From contig NZ_JQBP01000003.1 of the NCBI RefSeq assembly GCF_001438705.1, positions 1 to 64,000 on the forward strand: DNA of 64,000 nucleotides. The letters run 5' to 3'. This document shows, in pieces, positions 17,576-25,766 of this stretch. The notes under the pieces were generated by a model, which worked only from the letters and a program-made list of their open reading frames with translations, did no database searches and had not been told where the DNA came from. A program made the position numbers and the translations under genes. This DNA is from Weissella kandleri (GTDB taxonomy: Bacteria > Bacillota > Bacilli > Lactobacillales > Lactobacillaceae). Position 1 is the stretch's first letter. Each line of letters begins with the position of its first letter.

Positions 17576-17610
17576 AATGCATTCTGCAGGTAGTTGGGGA
17601 TGCATTTTTT
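17576..17610 (+). terminator. Terminator after the small secreted protein
   Basis: AATGCATT (17576-17583) pairs with GATGCATT around a loop of about 16 nt and runs into six T. Confidence 0.7.
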
Positions 17611-17651
17611 AATGGGATTTTTGCAAAAGGAATCATTACGAGCGGAGATAT

Positions 17652-17681
17652 TTGAGCAGACTCTAGTGCATATAGTATAAT
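17652..17681 (+). promoter_or_regulatory. Promoter of the thiolase gene
   Basis: TTGAGC at 17652-17657 and perfect TATAAT at 17676-17681, 18 bp apart. The leader to the start codon is about 135 nt; I see no known riboswitch in it. Confidence 0.6.
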
Positions 17682-17822
17682 AGGCAATATGTTTAAACTT
17701 TATAGAGTAGGTTATTCAATTAAACAAGCAATTAGGTATGATCAGCGTGGATTTTGTTAGGTGAAAGTCTATAAAGAAGATAAGAATTGATAATCAAGTC
17801 TAAAAGTGATGGGGGAATAATC

Positions 17823-19001
17823 ATGGAAAGAGTATTTATTGTGGCAGCAAAACGCACACCTATTGGTAAATTTGGTGGTACTTTGGCACAAGTTCGTTCA
17901 GCTGATTTAGGCGCAACGGTGATTCAGTCTGTTTTACAACAAGGTCGTTTACAAGCAGATCAAATTGATCAAGTCTTAATGGGCAATGTTTTGCAAGCGG
18001 GTCAGGGTCAAAATCCAGCTCGTCAAGCGGCCCGTCAAGCCGGCTTACCGGTGACTGTACCAGCTATTACCATAAATGATGTCTGTGGGTCCGGTTTGTC
18101 GAGTGTCAATTTGGCTGCTTCCTTAATTCAAAGTGGGCAAGCGCAGGTAGTGGTCGCTGGGGGAATGGAAAGTATGTCCCAAGCACCATATGTCCTACCG
18201 CAAGCTCGGTTTGGTTACCGTATGGGGGATGGCCAATTAAAAGATACGCTTTTGTCAGATGCTTTGGTAGATGCGAACGGCGGTTTTCATATGGGAATTA
18301 CGGCCGAAAACGTAGCTAAAACTGATCATATTTCCCGGGCTATGATGGACCAATATGCTTTGGAAAGTCATCAAAAGGCAGTTGCAGCTCAAGTAGCGGG
18401 ACGGTTTGATGATGAGATTGCGCCGGTGAAATTCACGGATGCTAAAGGCAAGGTGATGCAAGTACAAACTGATCAAGCGCCCCGCGCTGATACGTCGTTA
18501 GATAAATTAGCTGCTTTAAAACCTGTTTATCAACAAGATGGAGCAGTGACAGCTGGGAATGCTTCTGGAATTAACGACGGAGCTGCTGCAGTTATTTTAG
18601 TGAGTGAGTCAAAATTAAAAGAATTACAACTAACGCCGCTGGCAGAATGGCAAGCTGCCAGTCTGGTGGGGCTTGATCCTGAATTAATGGGCTTAGGAAC
18701 CTATTACGCCGTGCAAAAGTTATTAGATGATCAACACTTAACCATTGATCAAATTGACACATTTGAACTAAATGAGGCCTTTGCGGCACAGTCGTTGGCA
18801 AGTATGCGTCGATTGCAAGTCGACCCTAGTCGGGTGAACCGAAATGGTGGAGCCCTAGCCTTAGGACATCCAGTGGGTGCATCTGGAAGTCGGATTCTAG
18901 TTACCTTAATTTATGAAATGCAACGTCAGCATCAAAAAAGCGGAATTGCATCGTTATGCGTCGGAGGCGGAATGGGTGTCGCAGCGCTAATTACAAGGTA
19001 A
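17823..19001 (+). CDS. Acetyl-CoA C-acetyltransferase (thiolase)
   Basis: Condenses two acetyl-CoA to acetoacetyl-CoA, the entry step of the mevalonate pathway used by most lactic acid bacteria for isoprenoids. 392 residues, standard for biosynthetic thiolases. Nucleophile Cys at about 88 in NDVCGSGLSSVN, GGMESMS, NASGINDGAAA, FELNEAFAAQ, His at about 349 in GHPVGASG and second Cys at about 379 in CVGGGMG are all present. ATG 17823 is chosen since it begins the fold (MERVFIVAAKRTPIG) and has GGGGGA upstream. No other mevalonate gene is next to it. Confidence 0.93.
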   Translation: MERVFIVAAKRTPIGKFGGTLAQVRSADLGATVIQSVLQQGRLQADQIDQVLMGNVLQAGQGQNPARQAARQAGLPVTVPAITINDVCGSGLSSVNLAASLIQSGQAQVVVAGGMESMSQAPYVLPQARFGYRMGDGQLKDTLLSDALVDANGGFHMGITAENVAKTDHISRAMMDQYALESHQKAVAAQVAGRFDDEIAPVKFTDAKGKVMQVQTDQAPRADTSLDKLAALKPVYQQDGAVTAGNASGINDGAAAVILVSESKLKELQLTPLAEWQAASLVGLDPELMGLGTYYAVQKLLDDQHLTIDQIDTFELNEAFAAQSLASMRRLQVDPSRVNRNGGALALGHPVGASGSRILVTLIYEMQRQHQKSGIASLCVGGGMGVAALITR

Positions 19002-19019
19002 GTTACGGCTATACCTATA

Positions 19020-19048
19020 TTTACAACCTTTTTATTTTAGGTTATAAT
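19020..19048 (+). promoter_or_regulatory. Promoter of the c-di-GMP cassette
   Basis: TTTACA at 19020-19025, 17-bp spacer, TATAAT at 19043-19048, 52 bp before the first EAL start. Confidence 0.75.
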
Positions 19049-19099
19049 TATGCAATTAGTTATTAAAAAATATATAAAATGAATAAATGGGGTTTTAAA

Positions 19100-19828
19100 A
19101 TGAATGACTTATATTTTGTGGGTCAAAAAATTGTTAATTTAATGGATAAAAATAAAACGGAGTATGAATTATTGCTACGGAGCCATAGTGTCCCTGGGTT
19201 CCCAGCCCAAAAATATGCTGAATATATCCAATCTGAAAAAAAGCACAATGAATATTTGGAATTTTTGCAAGATGAAGTGCAGCAAATTTTAGAAATTAAT
19301 CCAAAGCAACGGTTTGCGCTGAACTTAGATCAACAAGAACTAGAATATGAAGATACGTTCAAAATGTTGGCGGCTATCGATGAAAAGTTGCGCCCCCGTT
19401 TAATGATTGAAATCACCGAATTGCCCCCATTGGAACAGAAAACAAAGTATGACACGGCGATTAATATCCAAGCTTTTGAAAGGATTAGTAATTTAGGATA
19501 TCAGTTGTCTTTGGATGACGTTACGCAGGGGAATAATTCCATTGGAAACCTATTATACGTAGTTCCATATTTGAAACAAATGAAGTGGTCGTATATTCAT
19601 GTGATTAATAAAGCGACTAAAGAAGAAGTGGAGTACTTAATCCGATTTTTGAATCTAATTGCACAACAATATCATTTGAATTTAGTGATTGAAGGAGTGG
19701 AAGACCGGGAAATTTCAGAATGGTTGTTTGATAACAATATCAACAATCAGCAAGGTTATTTATTTGCTAAACCTGCTGGTGTTGAACCAATTGCACTAGT
19801 AACTAACCGTTTGGATTTGGCTGATTAA
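19100..19828 (+). CDS. Stand-alone EAL-domain protein, c-di-GMP phosphodiesterase type (first copy)
   Basis: 242 residues, one EAL domain and nothing else. Positions matching the EAL catalytic set: Glu in YELLLRS (EAL reads ELL), Asn in ALNLDQQ, Glu in IEITEL, Asp-Asp in SLDDVTQGNNS, Lys in QMKWS, Glu in VIEGVE and Gln in NQQGYLF. The usual KID reads KWS. Since the metal- and base-type residues are kept, hydrolysis of c-di-GMP to pGpG is plausible but unproven; a receptor role is the alternative. ATG 19100 is preferred over 19079 by alignment with the paralogue at 21124. Followed by a membrane GGDEF gene. Confidence 0.85.
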   Translation: MNDLYFVGQKIVNLMDKNKTEYELLLRSHSVPGFPAQKYAEYIQSEKKHNEYLEFLQDEVQQILEINPKQRFALNLDQQELEYEDTFKMLAAIDEKLRPRLMIEITELPPLEQKTKYDTAINIQAFERISNLGYQLSLDDVTQGNNSIGNLLYVVPYLKQMKWSYIHVINKATKEEVEYLIRFLNLIAQQYHLNLVIEGVEDREISEWLFDNNINNQQGYLFAKPAGVEPIALVTNRLDLAD

Positions 19829-19860
19829 AAATTGGTAAGTGAAAAATAGGAGATAGCATT

Positions 19861-21051
19861 TTGATTCAATATTTGAATAATTATTGGGATGCTTTAACAC
19901 ACGTTTTCAAACAGAGTAGTCTAGAAGGATTTTTTGTAGTTATAGGGATTTTAGCCGTGAGTTTGTTATTTTATGGCTTTATGCAAGAACGATTAAGAAA
20001 GTTTGTTTCTCCAGGTACAATGAACTGGTTACTGGGAGCGGTCCCTGTGATAGCGGTCCTAGCCCTGCAAACTTACTTCATTACGATGAATAATAACCAA
20101 TTGGCGTTCACAGAATCCAATTTACAATTAATAATATTTTTATATTTTTTGTTTATGCTTAAAAATCGTTTACAGTTAGTGTTTGAGACATTAACCATGA
20201 TTGGTTTATTAATCTACTTGATTAATATGCACCAACAGAACTTGTGGCGCGTTTTTTTAGCGATATTGGGTGGGATTGCGGTAATAATGATTTCAGCATA
20301 TATTCAAAAAAAGGCTGATTCCATTATTGATCATACATGGAAATACTTGGGGATAATTTTATTATATGCTAATGCCTGGTGGATGATGCTTTCATTGTTA
20401 TATCCAAATATCACAGTGGCACAATACTTAGCGCTCATCACTAAATTTATTATTTTTATGAGTATTATTCATATTCTAAATATTCTTGTGCGCCGCATAT
20501 GGAAACGCTATACTACTTTGCAAACGGATATCGGGCGCGATTTTTTAACAAACGTTTATAATCGTGAATCATTTGATAGCCGGTTTAACGAAGTCTTTAA
20601 TTGCTTTAGTAATAACCATATTCCATGGTCATTACTATTGTTTGATATTGATAACTTCAAGCAAGTTAATGACACGTACGGGCATTTAGTAGGTGATGAA
20701 GTATTAAAACAAGTGACAGCGTCAGTTCAAAATACCTTAATTGAAACGAAATCATTCGGACAACTATTTCGTTTAGGCGGGGAAGAATTTGGTATCATTT
20801 TTCGCAATAAAACGGAAGAAGAAGCGTTGGAAACGACTGAGCTTATTATGCAACACGTTAAAGAAATTCGAATACCAATTACCAAAGATAATACGGAATT
20901 AAAGATAACAATTTCTGCCGGGATTTCGGAGCAAAAGTTAGAAGATGTTGAAGCGCTGGATTTGTATGACCGGGTTGATTCATATTTGTATGCTTCTAAA
21001 AATGGAGGTAAATGCGCTTTGACAAATTCTAAATGGACACGGCAAGTTTAA
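19861..21051 (+). CDS. Membrane diguanylate cyclase (GGDEF)
   Basis: 396 residues. About six TM helices fill the first 220 residues, with little soluble loop between them; the GGDEF domain follows (about 225-390). The active site reads GGEEF in FRLGGEEFGIIF, the metal/substrate loop DIDNFKQVNDTYGHLVGDE is intact, so it should convert two GTP to c-di-GMP. The inhibitory I-site RxxD that normally stands five residues before GGEEF is absent. It starts at TTG 19861 with AGGAG 8 nt upstream; no ATG is better placed. It lies between two EAL paralogues in one operon. Confidence 0.9.
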   Translation: MIQYLNNYWDALTHVFKQSSLEGFFVVIGILAVSLLFYGFMQERLRKFVSPGTMNWLLGAVPVIAVLALQTYFITMNNNQLAFTESNLQLIIFLYFLFMLKNRLQLVFETLTMIGLLIYLINMHQQNLWRVFLAILGGIAVIMISAYIQKKADSIIDHTWKYLGIILLYANAWWMMLSLLYPNITVAQYLALITKFIIFMSIIHILNILVRRIWKRYTTLQTDIGRDFLTNVYNRESFDSRFNEVFNCFSNNHIPWSLLLFDIDNFKQVNDTYGHLVGDEVLKQVTASVQNTLIETKSFGQLFRLGGEEFGIIFRNKTEEEALETTELIMQHVKEIRIPITKDNTELKITISAGISEQKLEDVEALDLYDRVDSYLYASKNGGKCALTNSKWTRQV

Positions 21052-21123
21052 TTAATACTAAATATGTGTTATCTAGTGTGAAACGATGAAAAAAGAGAAG
21101 AACGGGGAAGGATTACAGTAATA

Positions 21124-21867
21124 ATGAACGATTTCTATTTTGTGGCTCAAAAAATTGTTAACTTAGAGGTAGATGGTTCCAGTTCAGAATATGAACTGCT
21201 TTTACGTAGCCATCAAGCACCTGGTTTTCCACAAAAGCAATATTTAGAGATGATAAGTAATGAGTCAGCTCATAAAGATTACATGGAAATCGTACTGCAA
21301 GTTTTACCGCAAATCTTGAAATCCAATTCAGATGATATTTTTTCATTTAATTTGGATCAACAAGAATTAGAATACGAGGCGACTTTTGAAATGCTTGAAA
21401 TGTTGGCTCAAATTGAACCCAACATCCATGCACGTCTATGGATTGAAATTACGGAACTACCAGCGCAACACCGTTCAAATCCTTATGCGAGTGGCTTAAA
21501 TGTTGAGGCTTTCGCTCGATTACAAGAGATGGGTTATCAAGTCGCGTTTGATGATGTTGGGCAAGGAAATAATTCGCTTGGGAATATGTTTTTGATTACC
21601 CAATACATTAAGCGAATTAAATGGTCGTTAGTGCATGTTCGGAAAGTACTTAATAAAGAATCTTTGAAGTTAAACTTGGAATTATTGAGCATCATTGCCC
21701 AAAATCGGCATTTAGACCTAGTGGTCGAGGGAATTGAAAATCAAGATACCGTTGATTGTTTGCTGAAAAATCAAGTGTGTTTGCAACAAGGTTACCATTT
21801 TGACAAACCACATGAGATTGCGCCAATACCTTTAGCGATTGATGAAGGTAAAAAAATATTAGGTTAA
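21124..21867 (+). CDS. Stand-alone EAL-domain protein, c-di-GMP phosphodiesterase type (second copy)
   Basis: 247 residues, clear paralogue of the gene at 19100: both begin MND-YFV-QKIVNL and share LLLRSH, NLDQQELEYE, IEITELP, DDV-QGNNS-GN, KWS and EG-E. The catalytic positions are kept: Glu in YELLLRS, Asn in SFNLDQQ, Glu in WIEITEL, Asp-Asp in AFDDVGQGNNS, Lys in RIKWS, Glu in VVEGIE, Gln in LQQGYHF. No sensor or membrane segment. It ends the cassette before a strong terminator. Two soluble EAL proteins around one cyclase suggest either dose control or a division into enzyme and receptor. Confidence 0.85.
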   Translation: MNDFYFVAQKIVNLEVDGSSSEYELLLRSHQAPGFPQKQYLEMISNESAHKDYMEIVLQVLPQILKSNSDDIFSFNLDQQELEYEATFEMLEMLAQIEPNIHARLWIEITELPAQHRSNPYASGLNVEAFARLQEMGYQVAFDDVGQGNNSLGNMFLITQYIKRIKWSLVHVRKVLNKESLKLNLELLSIIAQNRHLDLVVEGIENQDTVDCLLKNQVCLQQGYHFDKPHEIAPIPLAIDEGKKILG

Positions 21868-21888
21868 TTTGTGGAATTAGATTAGTAG

Positions 21889-21916
21889 AGCATCAGTGAA
21901 TAACTGATGCTTTTTT
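21889..21916 (+). terminator. Terminator of the c-di-GMP cassette
   Basis: Perfect 9-bp stem AGCATCAGT / ACTGATGCT with a 5-nt loop and a T-run. Confidence 0.93.
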
Positions 21917-21998
21917 GTATTAAAAAGCTTAAAATCAACCTTTATAAGTCGAAAATGAGAATTACATAAAAATAGTGAGCGAAAATATTAAAAAACAC

Positions 21999-22028
21999 TT
22001 GCCATTGAGTGTGATTATCAGTTAAAAT
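21999..22028 (+). promoter_or_regulatory. Promoter of the WxL cluster
   Basis: TTGCCA at 21999-22004 and TAAAAT at 22023-22028 with 18-bp spacing. Transcription would begin near 22035, immediately before the cre site. Confidence 0.55.
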
Positions 22029-22042
22029 AAGTAAAAAGAAGA

Positions 22043-22056
22043 TGTAAACGTTTTCA
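22043..22056 (+). promoter_or_regulatory. Catabolite-response element (cre) before the WxL cluster
   Basis: TGTAAACGTTTTCA matches the CcpA consensus TGWAANCGNTNWCA at every defined position. It sits about 23 bp before the start codon and just downstream of the predicted transcription start, a placement that usually gives road-block repression in the presence of preferred sugars. Confidence 0.85.
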
Positions 22057-22078
22057 ATAAACTGAAAGGAGCAAAGCG

Positions 22079-24115
22079 ATGAAAGTAATAGATTTTAATT
22101 TGAAAACTGGTTTTTTACTCTTACTTTGCTTCATTGGTGTGCAATTAGTTAGTTTTGATTCAGTGGCAGCAGATGTGAAAGAGGTAACTTCGAATTCAGA
22201 ATATCGATCTGCTTTAGCCGACCCGAAAGTGACTGAAATACAATTAAAAAACGATCTGAATTACGGGAGTGAAAGTTTTCCAGTGAACCATTCAGTGGTA
22301 ATTAATGGTATGGGACACACGGTTTTATATAATGGAACTTTACAAACTCAAGGGGTTTATTTTAACGCAAATGATATTGAAATTTACTATAAAAACATTA
22401 ATTTTGGCCGAGAAAGTAATTTAGGTTTACAGATTTTAAATAATGCAAATAATTTTTATGGGATTGCCCCACAAAATGGAAAAAAAGGTCTGACCTTACA
22501 AGTTGAAAATGTTGGCTATTATTCGGATCTAGGGGCTCAACCTTTTTATCTACCGGCAGCTGATAATCAGATTATCTTTAGTGGAACGAATAATTTTAAA
22601 ATGATGGGGGGGTTAAATTCACAAGAATTTGCGGAAGCGAGCACATTTATTTTTAAAGCGAACAGTCAAACCACTGTGGTAGATCAAAATAACACTAATT
22701 TAGGTTTTATTTGGGCTCAAAATGTAGCACTCAATTTTAATGTTGAAGCCAACGCAAAAGTAAATATTACAACGAAACATGATTTTTTGTATTCCACAGA
22801 AATTGCGCCAATGTTTAATCTTGGGGCCGGTGCGCAGCTAGATATTCAGCAAGCGGATTCGTTAGCATCTGGCACCATGGGACGTCTAATTTATCAAGGT
22901 AATTTAAAACCACAGATTCAGGTTGGGCCAAGTGCAAACATTAGTTTACAAACCAAAAATGAAAATAAGTTTAGTAACATACAAGTTAATCTAGGTTCTG
23001 GGTCAAGCAGTTCGTTTAATACGAAACAAGGTACTAACTTTTTTGGTGGTTCAAGCGGGAACATCAAGCTAGACAATATTCAAGATGTGACATGGTCGGG
23101 TCAAGGTGGATCCAGCACTGGGCCGATTGGTTTAGTTGGAGGAATTGACTTTACGGACTTTGTATCGCCATTAGAAGGCTATGGCGTATATCTTAATCAA
23201 ACAAAGCCAGCATTGACGAAGCAAACCACGAATGATAGTTGGATATTAAATGCGAGTGGCTTTTCACGAAACGGAACAGATTTTAGCACTGATCAAAAAA
23301 ATGCCTTAAGAGCAGCTAAAGAAATAAAATTAGTTGGTGAAAAAAATCAGCCCACGCAGTTGAGCTGGAGTAATCAAGCTGTCCAAACTACGCAAACCTT
23401 AGATATCGATATGTATGATTTACAACAAGCGGACGGTCAGGAACTCACCTTTTATTGGCAAGATAATGACCCCAATGAACCATTGGCTTTTCAACTCTTA
23501 GATGCAAATCATCAAATTGTTCAAACGAGTAAGGTTAACACTGGTGCGGGAGCAACTACCTGGCAAAAGCAGACAATGCAGCTGCCAAAGCAAGGGATTG
23601 ACTATGGATCTCAAATGTATCAGATCCATGTTGTGCGAGAAAATGCGGATGGTTCCTTAAATGAGGTTGGTGCAACTAATCTTCAGTTGCAAGTAAATGT
23701 AACTGGAAGTTTAAGATTAATCGATGTTCCGGCAAGTTTTCAATGGTCGCAACGTACGCCAAAATCTAAGGCCCAAATTTTAAATCGTGATACCGCTAAT
23801 GTTGCGCCATTTCGGGTAATAGATAGTCGGCCGGCACCTCATCAGTGGACGCTACAAGCGCATGTTATTGGAGATGTCAAAGCACCGTTCCATTTAAAAT
23901 GGCGGCAAAACACAACTGACCCAGTGGTAGATTTAGATGGTCAAGTTATTTGGCAACAGCGTAACCCAGCGCAAGCACAGATGGATTTTCAGCAGACATG
24001 GGATGCTAAGACAGGAGTTGTGCTGGAGACTGAACCATATATTCCCATCGGTCAATATCAAAATCAGCAAACGGTGGTCTGGACTTTGAACACTGTGAAT
24101 TCCGACGTACCGTAA
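22079..24115 (+). CDS. WxL surface protein with pectate-lyase-like adhesive domain
   Basis: 678 residues. Signal peptide (about 1-31, LLLLCFIGVQLVSFDSVAA). Residues about 32-340 resemble the pectate-lyase-like adhesive domain of Gram-positive surface proteins: VTSNSEYRSALADPKVTEIQLKNDL, VINGMGHTV and long runs of short beta strands rich in Asn. A middle beta domain follows. The C-terminus (about 555-678) is a WxL domain with both signature motifs, HQWTLQA near 592 and VVWTLNT near 668, which binds peptidoglycan non-covalently. It is the lead gene of a four-gene surface cluster and is likely under CcpA control through the cre site. Confidence 0.85.
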   Translation: MKVIDFNLKTGFLLLLCFIGVQLVSFDSVAADVKEVTSNSEYRSALADPKVTEIQLKNDLNYGSESFPVNHSVVINGMGHTVLYNGTLQTQGVYFNANDIEIYYKNINFGRESNLGLQILNNANNFYGIAPQNGKKGLTLQVENVGYYSDLGAQPFYLPAADNQIIFSGTNNFKMMGGLNSQEFAEASTFIFKANSQTTVVDQNNTNLGFIWAQNVALNFNVEANAKVNITTKHDFLYSTEIAPMFNLGAGAQLDIQQADSLASGTMGRLIYQGNLKPQIQVGPSANISLQTKNENKFSNIQVNLGSGSSSSFNTKQGTNFFGGSSGNIKLDNIQDVTWSGQGGSSTGPIGLVGGIDFTDFVSPLEGYGVYLNQTKPALTKQTTNDSWILNASGFSRNGTDFSTDQKNALRAAKEIKLVGEKNQPTQLSWSNQAVQTTQTLDIDMYDLQQADGQELTFYWQDNDPNEPLAFQLLDANHQIVQTSKVNTGAGATTWQKQTMQLPKQGIDYGSQMYQIHVVRENADGSLNEVGATNLQLQVNVTGSLRLIDVPASFQWSQRTPKSKAQILNRDTANVAPFRVIDSRPAPHQWTLQAHVIGDVKAPFHLKWRQNTTDPVVDLDGQVIWQQRNPAQAQMDFQQTWDAKTGVVLETEPYIPIGQYQNQQTVVWTLNTVNSDVP

Positions 24116-24140
24116 ACATGCGTTCAAAAAGGAGGGTATT

Positions 24141-24464
24141 ATGGGATCACTTTTAAGCTTCAAAAAGAAATTCACGTTAGCGAGTATTAGTCTTTTGGGT
24201 ATGGGCTTTAGCGGGTGGCAGTATACTTTTATTAGAGCTAGTGAGCTTCAACAAAATCAAGCAGTTGTTAGGTTAAGGGTTGAACCAGTAGAGATACCCG
24301 TTGAAAAGACACTTTTTGGGCCAAGCTTTCCCGGCAACGTCTTACAGTTACCGACGACGGGGGTCGATCGTTTATATTTCATGTTAGGTTTTGGATTTCT
24401 GTTGATGCTTTGGCTGTTGTGGCTATCTCGGCAAACCCAATGGTTATCAACGCGAAAGGAGTAA
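24141..24464 (+). CDS. Small LPxTG-anchored protein of the WxL cluster (CscD-like)
   Basis: 107 residues: N-terminal signal sequence (about 8-34), a mature part of only about 35 residues (QQNQAVVRLRVEPVEIPVEKTLFG), then the sortase motif LPTTG at 70-74, a hydrophobic helix (YFMLGFGFLLMLWLLWL) and a basic tail ending RKE. Small LPxTG proteins of this shape are regular members of Csc/WxL clusters in lactobacilli, where they are thought to tether the complex covalently to the wall. AAGGAGGGT precedes the ATG. The gene is 26 bp after the WxL adhesin gene and 4 bp before the next. Confidence 0.8.
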   Translation: MGSLLSFKKKFTLASISLLGMGFSGWQYTFIRASELQQNQAVVRLRVEPVEIPVEKTLFGPSFPGNVLQLPTTGVDRLYFMLGFGFLLMLWLLWLSRQTQWLSTRKE

Positions 24465-24468
24465 GTTT

Positions 24469-25050
24469 ATGGACCTGCGAACACGCTCACCAGCATACGT
24501 ATTGTATTGCTTAATCAGCAGTTGTTTATTTGTATTTTTAGGTTATTTTTTACAATCTGTTGAAGCTCAGGTCGTTAGTACGCCGATTCAAATTCAGATT
24601 ACTCCTACGACAATTCTTTTGGAAGATATAACAACACCTGATTTTGCGACACAATATAGTCAAAATCCACAACACCTTCAATCTAAGCGCCCTTTACGGG
24701 TTCGCTTAAAGGTGAATAGGGCATTGAATCAACAGCGATGGCAACTTCAATATCAATTATCAGCATTTAAAAGTCAAACAAACGGTAAAACCATTCAACC
24801 CAAGTATCAAATTGGTCCAGGCCAATTTGAGGCTTTGTCAGGGGACATAGGCAATACGCAACCGTCTACGATGACCGGGACATTGCAAAATGAAGTTCCC
24901 ATGCTGCAATTAACCAATTTATCAGTGGGAGAATATGAATATAATATCCCAGCGCATCAAATTCAAATGAACCTTCCAGCAGCAGTTCAGGCGGGTGATT
25001 ATACCGCCACGCAAACGGTTAGTTTAATAAGCAGTCCGAATGTTCCATAA
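24469..25050 (+). CDS. WxL-like secreted protein with a degenerate distal motif
   Basis: 193 residues. A signal sequence or N-terminal anchor spans about 10-34 (YVLYCLISSCLFVFLGYFL). The rest has the WxL pattern: first motif RWQLQYQLSAF near 78, a QM-LPAAVQAGDYTATQTVSLISSPNVP tail in which the usual YxAxLTWTL...P reads YTATQTVSL, so the second tryptophan is replaced by valine. It is otherwise close to a WxL domain of normal length. It may be a structural partner with weaker wall binding. Close operon spacing (4 bp before, 39 bp after). Confidence 0.72.
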   Translation: MDLRTRSPAYVLYCLISSCLFVFLGYFLQSVEAQVVSTPIQIQITPTTILLEDITTPDFATQYSQNPQHLQSKRPLRVRLKVNRALNQQRWQLQYQLSAFKSQTNGKTIQPKYQIGPGQFEALSGDIGNTQPSTMTGTLQNEVPMLQLTNLSVGEYEYNIPAHQIQMNLPAAVQAGDYTATQTVSLISSPNVP

Positions 25051-25089
25051 AGGATGGACAAGGACCCATAAAAAATGGAGGAAAAGACC

Positions 25090-25683
25090 ATGAAAACTAC
25101 AAAACTATTAGGAACTACTTTTGCAAGCTTGATCTTATTTGCCGCGGGGGCGACTCCTATCTTGGCGGCCGATCAATTAGTTGTTAACGGGACTAATCAA
25201 ACGCCGACTACGGTGCAAATTGTGGATGACGTCAGCGATCCAGATCCATTAGACCCAAGCGACCCTATGCAAGCCCATTTGACGTTAGAACACGTACCTG
25301 GCGCATATGATTTTAGTTCGACATTGACCCGAAATGGCTATAAATTGAATTCCCCAGTGAATGATAATATTCAGGTTTTCAATGATCGTAGCACACGCCA
25401 GTGGTCTGTTAAGGCGAGCGTGTTAAACGACCAATTAATGCGAGGTGGCGACCAATTTAATGTGGACCAATTTAGCATTAATAACATTGCTTTAGCGACC
25501 GGGACCGACACGGTTGTAGCTAAAAGTGTCGACCAAACAGTCGCTAATAATACAGGTTTACTGACTACACCAGTAACGGGGGTTAAAATTGATTTTAAAG
25601 ACCCACAAATGCAGTTAAAAGCTGGTGACAAGCTAACTGGAGCGATTAAGTATCAACTTTACGCGGTGGCAGATGTAGAATAA
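25090..25683 (+). CDS. WxL-like surface protein with altered motifs
   Basis: 197 residues with a clear signal peptide cleaved after ILAADQ-type alanines (about 1-27). The body fits a WxL domain: DPDPLDPSDPMQAHLTLEHVPGAYDFSS, an early RQWSVKASV (WSV in place of WxL) and a C-terminal LTGAIKYQLYAVADVE where YQL stands in place of the distal WxL. It is the classical single-domain WxL size. ATG 25090 is preferred to 25075 because GGAGG at 25077-25081 falls 8 nt before it. It is the last gene of the cluster. With the gene before it, it forms a pair of WxL relatives that lack canonical motifs. Confidence 0.72.
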   Translation: MKTTKLLGTTFASLILFAAGATPILAADQLVVNGTNQTPTTVQIVDDVSDPDPLDPSDPMQAHLTLEHVPGAYDFSSTLTRNGYKLNSPVNDNIQVFNDRSTRQWSVKASVLNDQLMRGGDQFNVDQFSINNIALATGTDTVVAKSVDQTVANNTGLLTTPVTGVKIDFKDPQMQLKAGDKLTGAIKYQLYAVADVE

Positions 25684-25695
25684 AATGAATAAATA

Positions 25696-25741
25696 AAAAA
25701 CGACATTATAGCGGCCAATTGTGGCATATGGTGTCGTTTTT
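25696..25741. terminator. Bidirectional terminator between the WxL cluster and the Mga-like gene
   Basis: AAAAACGACA (25696-25705) pairs with TGTCGTTTTT (25732-25741); A-run on one side and T-run on the other let it work for both converging transcripts. Confidence 0.85.
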
Positions 25742-25766
25742 CAGTGTTTAAGCTAGCTAGCATAGA

